From positions 29,186,139 to 29,250,138 of the forward strand of contig NC_071388.1 of NCBI RefSeq assembly GCF_022682495.2: DNA of 64,000 nucleotides, in the 5' to 3' direction. The notes beneath the pieces were generated by a model. The model was not told where the DNA came from, made no database searches, and saw only the letters and a program-made list of their open reading frames with translations. Positions 58,690 through 64,000 of this stretch are shown here, piece after piece. The position numbers and the translations under genes were made by a program. Position 1 is the first letter of the stretch. Each line of letters begins with the position of its first letter. This DNA comes from Desmodus rotundus. Its lineage: Eukaryota > Chordata > Mammalia > Chiroptera > Phyllostomidae.

Positions 58690-59629
58690 TGCTGTCTGAA
58701 CAGAAAAACTCCAGCCATAGTTAATACATTGAAAATGGTTTGTGCAATATCTATGCAGCCAAGGAGAGTGGACTGGAATGTGCATGCATGAACAATGACA
58801 ATTTCACCGTACTAGTCAGTGAGGGAGGTAGACTCCACTGAGTGAGTAGGTGTACTGTGAGGCTGTCGCACTCAAAGTGATAAAGTAAGTGAACAACGAA
58901 TCTGCATCAAAGTTTCCGTTATGCTTGAATGTTCCTCCATGGAAACTATTTGGATGACACAGAAGGCTGCAGCTATGGGAAACTGGTGATTGGCAGCTTC
59001 ATTCAAACAGCTGCTCACACAACATGTCTCAGGCACTTTTTTTGCAAAACATCAATTCACCCAGAAGACTCAGTCCCCCTACAGCCCAGATTTGGTGCCA
59101 TGAGACATCTGGCTTTTCCCAAAACTAAAATAACCTTTGAAAGGGAAGAAATTACAGACTTTCAATAAGATGCATGAAAATATGATGGGGAAGCTGATGG
59201 TGGTTGGGAGAACTGTGGGAGGCCCCAAGTGACTACTTTTTTTTTTCTTTAACAGAATTCTCTTCAGTTTTTTTTATTTGAAAGGGTCTTTTTAAAAAGA
59301 TTTACTTATTCACTTTTAGAGAGGGAAAGGGAGGGAGAAAGAGAGGAAGAGAAAAGTCAATGTGTGGTTGCCTCTCACTTGCCCCCTTCTGGGGACCTGG
59401 CCTGCAACCCAGGCATGGGCCCTAAACTGGGAATTGAACCAGTGAACTTTTGGTTCTCAGCGCAGCACTCAATCCACTGAGCCACACCAGCCAGGGCCCA
59501 AGGTGCCTACTTTTAAGGGGACTGAGGTATCATTGTCCTGTGTAAAATATTTCTTATATTTTATATCTTCTGCAATAAGCGCCTCTATTTTTCATATTAC
59601 ATAGCTGGATACCTTCAGAACAGACCTCG
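58690..59629 (+). mobile_element. internally deleted mariner, copy 2, split by VES
   Basis: TA at 58688-58689 and 59630-59631. Left end 'tgctgtctgaacagaaaaac', right end (reversed) 'cgaggtctgttctgaaggta'. The interior aligns with 34696-35378, including the joining point 'gctatgggaaactggtgatt' / 'ggcagcttc'. The C-terminal 'PYSPDLVP' region lies near 59074-59100. A VES SINE at 59241-59497 interrupts it. It is non-autonomous, about 680 bp without the SINE. Confidence 0.85.
59241..59497 (-). mobile_element. VES-type SINE with unusual tail, inside mariner
   Basis: Antisense SINE body from 'agatttacttattcactttt' to 'gagccacaccagccagggc', including 'tgtggttgcctctcacttgc' and 'ggggacctggcctgcaaccc'. 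Between the SINE tail and the target duplication lie about 45 extra bases ('tttctttaacagaattctct', 'tcagttttttttatttgaaa'). Target duplication 'ccaagtgactactttt' / 'ccaaggtgcctactttt' at about 59225-59240 and 59498-59514. Confidence 0.85.
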
Positions 59630-59631
59630 TA

Positions 59632-59765
59632 TATACATATGTACATATACAAGTATATGTAAAAATATAGAGTATATACATATTATAATAAACAAAAATA
59701 ATATAAATATCATATTTATAGTAAATATAATAGCATAGCATTTTAAATGCAACATATACAAAAAC
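59632..59765. repeat. ATA-rich low-complexity tract
   Basis: Imperfect repeated 'tatacatat', 'gtacatata' and 'aatataaat' units next to the mariner end. Confidence 0.6.
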
Positions 59766-59769
59766 AAAT

Positions 59770-60875
59770 GTGACACATCTGATAAAGGGTTAATACCCAA
59801 ATTTTAAAGAACTTACGAACTCAACACCCAAAAAATAACAATCCAATTAAAAATGGACAATGAACCTGAATAAACACTTCTCCAAAGAGGACCTATAGAT
59901 GGCCAATACACATGAAAAAATGCTCAACATCACTAATCATCTGAAAAATGCAAATTAAAACCACAATAAGATACCATGTCACACCAGTAAGAATGACTAC
60001 CATCCATAAATCAACAAACACAAGTGCTGAGAAGATATGGAGAAAGGGGACCCTTTTGCACTGTTGGTGGGAATACAGATTGGTGCAGCCACTGTGGAAA
60101 GTGGTGTGAAGTTACCTCAAACAATTAAAAATGGAACTGCCTGATTATCCAGTGATTCCACTTCTGGGAATTTATTCAAAGAGATCTGAAACACTAATTC
60201 AAAAGACCCTATGTGTCATCGAAGCATTATTTACAACAGCCAAGATATGGAAGCAGCCCAAGTGTCCATCAGTAGATGAGTGGATAGAATAACCATGGTA
60301 CCGGACTACAAAACAAAGGGTTGTGGGTTCCTTCCCAGTCAGGGCACATGCCTGGGTTGTGGCTCAGGTCCCCAGTATGGGGCACATGAGAGGCAACTAC
60401 ACATTGATGTTTCTCTCCCTCTCTTTTTCCTTCCCTTCCCTTCTCTCTAAAAATAAATAAATAAAATCTTAAAAAAAAAAACCAATCACCATGGTACATT
60501 TTACACAATGGAATATTACTGGACCTTAAAAAGAAGAAACTTTTATCTTTTGCAACAGCATGGGTGGACCTGGAGAATGTTATGCTAAGTGAAATAAGCC
60601 AGTCAAAGAAAAACAAATACCATACAATTTCACTCATATGTGGAATGGAATGAACAAACTGAACTGACAAGCAAAATAGAGACAGACTCATAGAGTACAG
60701 GCTGACAGCTCTGGGGCAGGGTTGGGAAGTGGAGGGATCAACCAAAAAGGAAAAAGGACTCATGGACATGGCCAACAGTGGGGTGATTAAGGGGGTGAGG
60801 GGTGTGGTTTGGAGTAGAAGAGGGTAGAAGAGGGATACATGGCAATAGAAGAAATACAACAAAACCCACATGTTA
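59770..60875 (+). mobile_element. L1 3' part, split by a VES SINE
   Basis: 'gttaatacccaaattttaaa', 'acttctccaaagaggaccta', 'accatgtcacaccagtaaga', 'cttttgcactgttggtggga', 'cacttctgggaatttattca' and 'caagatatggaagcagccca' follow the end of ORF2. After the SINE it resumes 'ggtacattttacacaatgga' and enters the 3'UTR ('ctcatatgtggaatggaatg', 'gacagactcatagagtacag'). The frames are broken. It runs into a full VES at about 60876. Confidence 0.85.
60302..60487 (+). mobile_element. 5'-truncated VES-type SINE in L1
   Basis: Sense strand: 'gggttgtgggttccttccca', 'gtcagggcacatgcctgggt', 'caggtccccagtatggggca', 'acacattgatgtttctctcc' and 'aaaaataaataaataaaatc' followed by a poly(A). A 10-bp target duplication 'accatggtac' lies at 60292-60301 and 60488-60497. 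The tRNA-like 5' end is shortened. Confidence 0.92.
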
Positions 60876-61102
60876 ACCTTGCCTGGTGTAGCTCAGAGGA
60901 TTGAGTGCAGGCCTGAAAAGCAAAAGGTTGCCAGTTCGATTCCCAGCCAGGGCACATGCCTGGGTTGCAGGCCAGGTCCCTGGTCAGGGGAACGTGAGAG
61001 GCAATCAATCCATGTTTCTCTCATACATCGATGTTTCTCTCCTTGTCTTTCTCCCTTCATGCCCCTCTCTCTAAAGATAAATAAATAAGATATTAAAGAA
61101 AA
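60876..61102 (+). mobile_element. full-length VES-type SINE
   Basis: The best copy in the window: 'ccttgcctggtgtagctcag' start, tRNA-like head, 'ccagccagggcacatgcctg', 'ggttgcaggccaggtccctg', 'catcgatgtttctctccttg' and the tail 'aagataaataaataagatat'. The A box (60889-60899) and B box (60933-60943) of an internal RNA polymerase III promoter are recognisable. It adjoins the 3' end of an L1, whose enzymes would mobilise such SINEs. Confidence 0.93.
60889..60943 (+). promoter_or_regulatory. RNA polymerase III A and B boxes of VES SINE
   Basis: 'tagctcagagg' (60889-60899) matches the A-box consensus TRGCNNAGNGG. 'agttcgattcc' (60933-60943) is a near match to the B box GGTTCGANTCC. The spacing of about 34 bases is tRNA-like, in keeping with the tRNA origin of the SINE. 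Confidence 0.75.
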
Positions 61103-61107
61103 ACACG

Positions 61108-61429
61108 TGACTCAGAAAAATGTGGATTTCTGTATTTTATAAATTATTTAAAAATGCATATGTATGTAATTATGTCTATATTTTATATTATACTAAATAT
61201 ATGGGCTATTCTTAAGGTAAACATTTTATGTAAGTAATTATTTTATAATTTTATTTATATATATAGAATATCCATAAGGCACAAACTGCTATAGAAATCT
61301 AAGGAATACTTGCTAGTTTCTACTGTGAATTTGAAGAAGTCAGTTAGTTTTTTCAGGAGAATAACAGAGTTTTCCAACCAAAAAGTGAAATCTGCAATAT
61401 AAGAAAAACTAAATTTAAATATTACCCCT
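61108..61429. other. AT-rich unique sequence
   Basis: No feature recognised. Confidence 0.4.
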
Positions 61430-61680
61430 TCCCCAAATTGTTTATGAGTAGATTCTTTTATGTGCTCAGCTCTTGTAAATATGTTTGTAGAAAACTGCAA
61501 GGGGGTATGAGGCCTGCTGCGTTCATTTTCACAGACAACCGTCTCTTAGAGGATGTCCTTATTCAGGAGCGAATGGAATGTTCCCAGAATGAAGTAAAAA
61601 CCCTTATATTAGACAAATTGTGCAATAATTATATTTTCCTGACAAATTTAATTATGCTTCAGTAACTTATTCTGTATAAC
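61430..61680. other. candidate conserved noncoding element
   Basis: Repeat-free, with 'gaggcctgctgcgttcattt', 'agacaaccgtctcttagagg' and 'attgtgcaataattatattt'. A 75-codon plus-strand frame (61438-61665) shows no domain. Possible constrained noncoding sequence. Confidence 0.25.
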
Positions 61681-61741
61681 TTTCTTGTATTTTTTAAATT
61701 TTTTTCTACAGAGACCTGTGAATTTGTCACCTAGATTTTTT

Positions 61742-61930
61742 ATTTTTAAACTTACCCACGGTTCTGTTGAACATCAGTGTGAGAGAGAATCACCAATCAG
61801 TTGACTTCTGTACGCCCCTGACAGGAAACTGAAACCACTACCTAGGTATGTGCCTCAACCAGGGATCAAACCTATGACCTTTTTGGTGTACAGGACAAGG
61901 CTCCCACCTACCAAGCCACCTGGCCAGGAC
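61742..61930 (-). mobile_element. older tRNA-derived SINE, antisense
   Basis: 'acatcagtgtgagagagaat', 'caccaatcagttgacttctg', 'acgcccctgacaggaaactg', 'aaccagggatcaaacctatg' and the end 'aagccacctggccagga' are an antisense diverged bat tRNA-SINE. Target duplication 'tgtcacctagattttt' / 'tgtcacctggattttt' at 61725-61740 and 61931-61946. Confidence 0.8.
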
Positions 61931-61947
61931 TGTCACCTGGATTTTTA

Positions 61948-62219
61948 ATTTACATAACAGTTTTGAAAACAAGACACATGTAAGTACTGTATTTGGAAGA
62001 TGAATCTAAATACGCACCCGGTGTGGGAAGGTAAAGACAGATGTGGTCAATACAAGAGAGTGGAAAGGGTGGATTGCCGAGCAACTTGAATTTTGTTCCT
62101 ACCAACTCATTATTAGAAAAGCAATCTTACACTGTTACTTAAAACGCCTATCTCCAGTTTCCACATCTATACAACAATGCATTTACATTATTTTTCCAAA
62201 CACATTTATTGAATGACAA
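61948..62219. other. unique sequence
   Basis: No feature recognised. Confidence 0.4.
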
Positions 62220-62570
62220 TTTTTGGAAGTTTTAAAATGAAGCAGAATATTGAAAGCCAACATGTACACACTGCTTATTTTAGAAGGAAGAACGTTTTCA
62301 TTGTAAATAAGCACAAGACTGCAGAAGAATGTTCGCTGGAGAGCTTCATTCCCACAGGAGAAAGCTTCATGTGGAAGTGCCTTTCAGATGGGCTGGAAGG
62401 AGATGTAGTGATTTGGTTTTAGGTAGAGATGACGACTTAGGGAAGAGCCTGAGCCAAGGCCTCGTGGAGAGAAAACTGGTGTGTTGAGGGTACAGAGGGA
62501 GGTCTGCAATGGCCAAAGCAGGGAGTAAGAATGCTGTGGATATTTTGCGGGAGATGTATGGAAATGGTAA
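62220..62570 (+). repeat. possible ancient LINE/SINE remnant
   Basis: 'cttagggaagagcctgagcc', 'aaggcctcgtggagagaaaa' and 'tgtgttgagggtacagaggg', then 'aggtctgcaatggcc', resemble a common ancient mammalian repeat ('aaggccctgaggcgg'-type). Family uncertain. Confidence 0.3.
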
Positions 62571-63720
62571 GCAAAGCATAGGAAGAGTTACAAATATAGA
62601 ATAATGACATAGATATTCAAATAAATTAACATCTTAAGCCCCATTTTGTATGTGAAACTTCACCAAATATATTAATTGGAGGCAACCAGTCCATTAATCC
62701 TGATACAGAGCCCTGCATCTGGGCCTCTCACCAACTGGAAAAGAAAACCAGTCACACTGAATGATTTGGTTCAGAACTTGATGCGCCTGAGTGTTCTAAT
62801 AGTTATCAATAAGTACATTTAATTCATTTTAAAAGGTAAATGAACTGACATTGTACTGTTATCCTTAAAAGAAGAGAACTTCATGTAAGTATCTTGGAGG
62901 AAACATAAAATAATAATTTAAAATAAGTATAATTTCTATAAATAATATTTATTTTAATTTGCATATTGCTTTCTTTAAGTTTTATGAGGGAAAACATACA
63001 TAAATTTATAATTTAGAATTTTTTGATAACCTAATATCTATTACAGGCTGTCACTTTTCAGAAGTAATAAAACTTGACTAATATACATTATAGTCCATCA
63101 TACATGCATTGCAATTGAAAATGTCCAAATACTTCAATGTACAAAGCAGTCACATGTGTCTAGTTAAGTGGATATATAACATAAATATTATAAAGGACAC
63201 TGAGTGATATCTACATATACATATATATGAAAGTAAGCTATCTAGTTTTAATTATGTTACAATACAGGAAAAAAGCATTAGCAAATGCAATATGTTACTT
63301 TCTAAATGCATTGGGAAAGGTGAAGATTTATGACATTATGTTATCTGTGATATTTGATAATATCCTGTGCAGAAGAGAAACATTTAGTATTAATATTTTG
63401 TGATTTTTCTCTTGTAGTTTCCTTTTGTATTATTTCTTACGGTGCTTTAGGTGAGCAGGCAGAGAATGCCAATGAAACTACTGGGGCTGATGCCCTTGCA
63501 TAACAACATAGCGTGGTTCATCACAGACAAGGTATTATGATAGAGAAAAACAAGCACCTTCCATGAAGCTAAGTGTGGTTAATTACGTTTTAAAACTGCT
63601 TACAATATGTCAGTGTAACGGAACTGCAAAAACCCAAATGGTATTTAGAAATGGTTGTTTGGAGCCCAAGCAGGGAAATATTTTTAAACACCTATGTATA
63701 AGAAATATTCTCATCCAAAA
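62571..63720. other. AT-rich unique sequence
   Basis: No gene recognised. The 128-codon frame 63563-63949 runs mainly through the MITE that follows and shows no domain. Confidence 0.4.
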
Positions 63721-63945
63721 TACAGTGCTACCTTGGTACTCACTGGCTTCAGAACTCGTCAAACCTGGTATTGCTCACTTTGGCAAGGAAAATGTTTCAG
63801 CATTCGGCACTTCCTTGCCTCTCGTCTCACTTGCTGGAACTTGTATGAGTCACACCACCATCTGCAAAAGAAAATGCTTTGTCAATCGTCTCTTGCTTGT
63901 CACTCATCATAACGAATTAATGACAAGTACTGAGGTAGCACTGTA
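63721..63945. mobile_element. TA-flanked palindromic MITE
   Basis: Left end 'tacagtgctaccttggta' and right end 'tgaggtagcactgta', the complement of 'tacagtgctacctca', form terminal inverted repeats flanked by TA. The element is about 225 bp. Interior segments also pair ('cactttggcaaggaaaatg' with 'ttccttgcctctcgtctcac'), as in foldback MITEs. It has no coding capacity. Confidence 0.75.
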
Positions 63946-64000
63946 TTAGAAATATACATTTATTCATTTATAACTTCTGTGTTTGTGTGTAAGCTTTGTT
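63946..64000. other. AT-rich window end
   Basis: Too short to interpret. Confidence 0.3.

Noticed and set aside
60269..60871. 200-codon minus-strand open frame, the longest in the window
   Set aside because: It reads antisense through L1 3' sequence and the VES SINE at 60302-60487; composition and content are those of repeats.
60876..60950. A tRNA gene (A and B boxes present)
   Set aside because: The tRNA-like head continues into a VES SINE body and A-rich tail. No proper anticodon stem or CCA-type end is formed.
63563..63949. 128-codon plus-strand frame as a gene
   Set aside because: More than half of it lies in the palindromic MITE, and no protein resemblance or splice context was seen.

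Overview
This is mammalian nuclear DNA, almost certainly from a bat. The strongest clue is a tRNA-derived SINE present in at least six well-preserved copies. It has a tRNA-like head with A and B boxes, a body resembling 'cagggcacatgcctgggtt', a CT-rich segment and a TAAATAAATAAAATCTT-type tail. This matches the VES SINE of bats, chiefly Yangochiroptera. Bat-type L1 and HAL1-like elements, young mariner-like DNA transposons, ancient MIR/L2/L1M and MaLR LTR remnants complete the picture. I did not try to assign a genus.

No intact host protein-coding gene could be supported. The window looks like an AT-rich gene desert or the inside of a very large intron. All the longer open frames examined are explained by transposable elements or by their antisense strand. 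The longest, 200 codons at 60269-60871 on the minus strand, reads antisense through an L1 and a VES SINE.

Layout. 0.8-4.4 kb: an old plus-strand L1 cut up by a twin-primed younger L1, two MaLR LTRs and a VES SINE. 4.7-7.8 kb: antisense L1M 3'UTR, then a minus-strand MaLR LTR with internal sequence. 8.1-10.2 kb: a local duplication holding a VES SINE, an L1 3' end, and a small TA-flanked DNA transposon (MITE). 14-19 kb: a GC-richer patch that may be a pseudogene, then the 5' half of a minus-strand L1 (5'UTR, ORF1, endonuclease start) that stops abruptly at TA-rich tandem repeats. 19-30 kb: mostly unique sequence with candidate conserved elements, ancient L2/L1M and two minus-strand L1/HAL1 tails. 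30.7-32.7 kb: two opposed L1 3' ends and a second MITE copy. 34.4-35.4 kb: an older tRNA SINE and an internally deleted mariner. 35.4-49 kb: unique or very old sequence. 49-54 kb: a MaLR LTR, a possible conserved element and a second mariner split by a VES SINE. 54.5-56.3 kb: a nested stack with a HAL1-like element inside a MITE. 57-64 kb: LTR-like and MIR sequence, a third mariner with a VES inside it, an L1 with a VES inside it, a full VES, an old SINE and a palindromic MITE.

The most informative items concern mobile-element biology. Two HAL1-like copies go directly from the end of ORF1 to the 3'UTR with no ORF2. Two mariner copies share the same internal deletion. Three copies form a MITE family with CAGGG termini, and a separate palindromic MITE is also present. 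I saw no novel multi-gene system. All family names come from recognising consensus features by eye; no database search was run.
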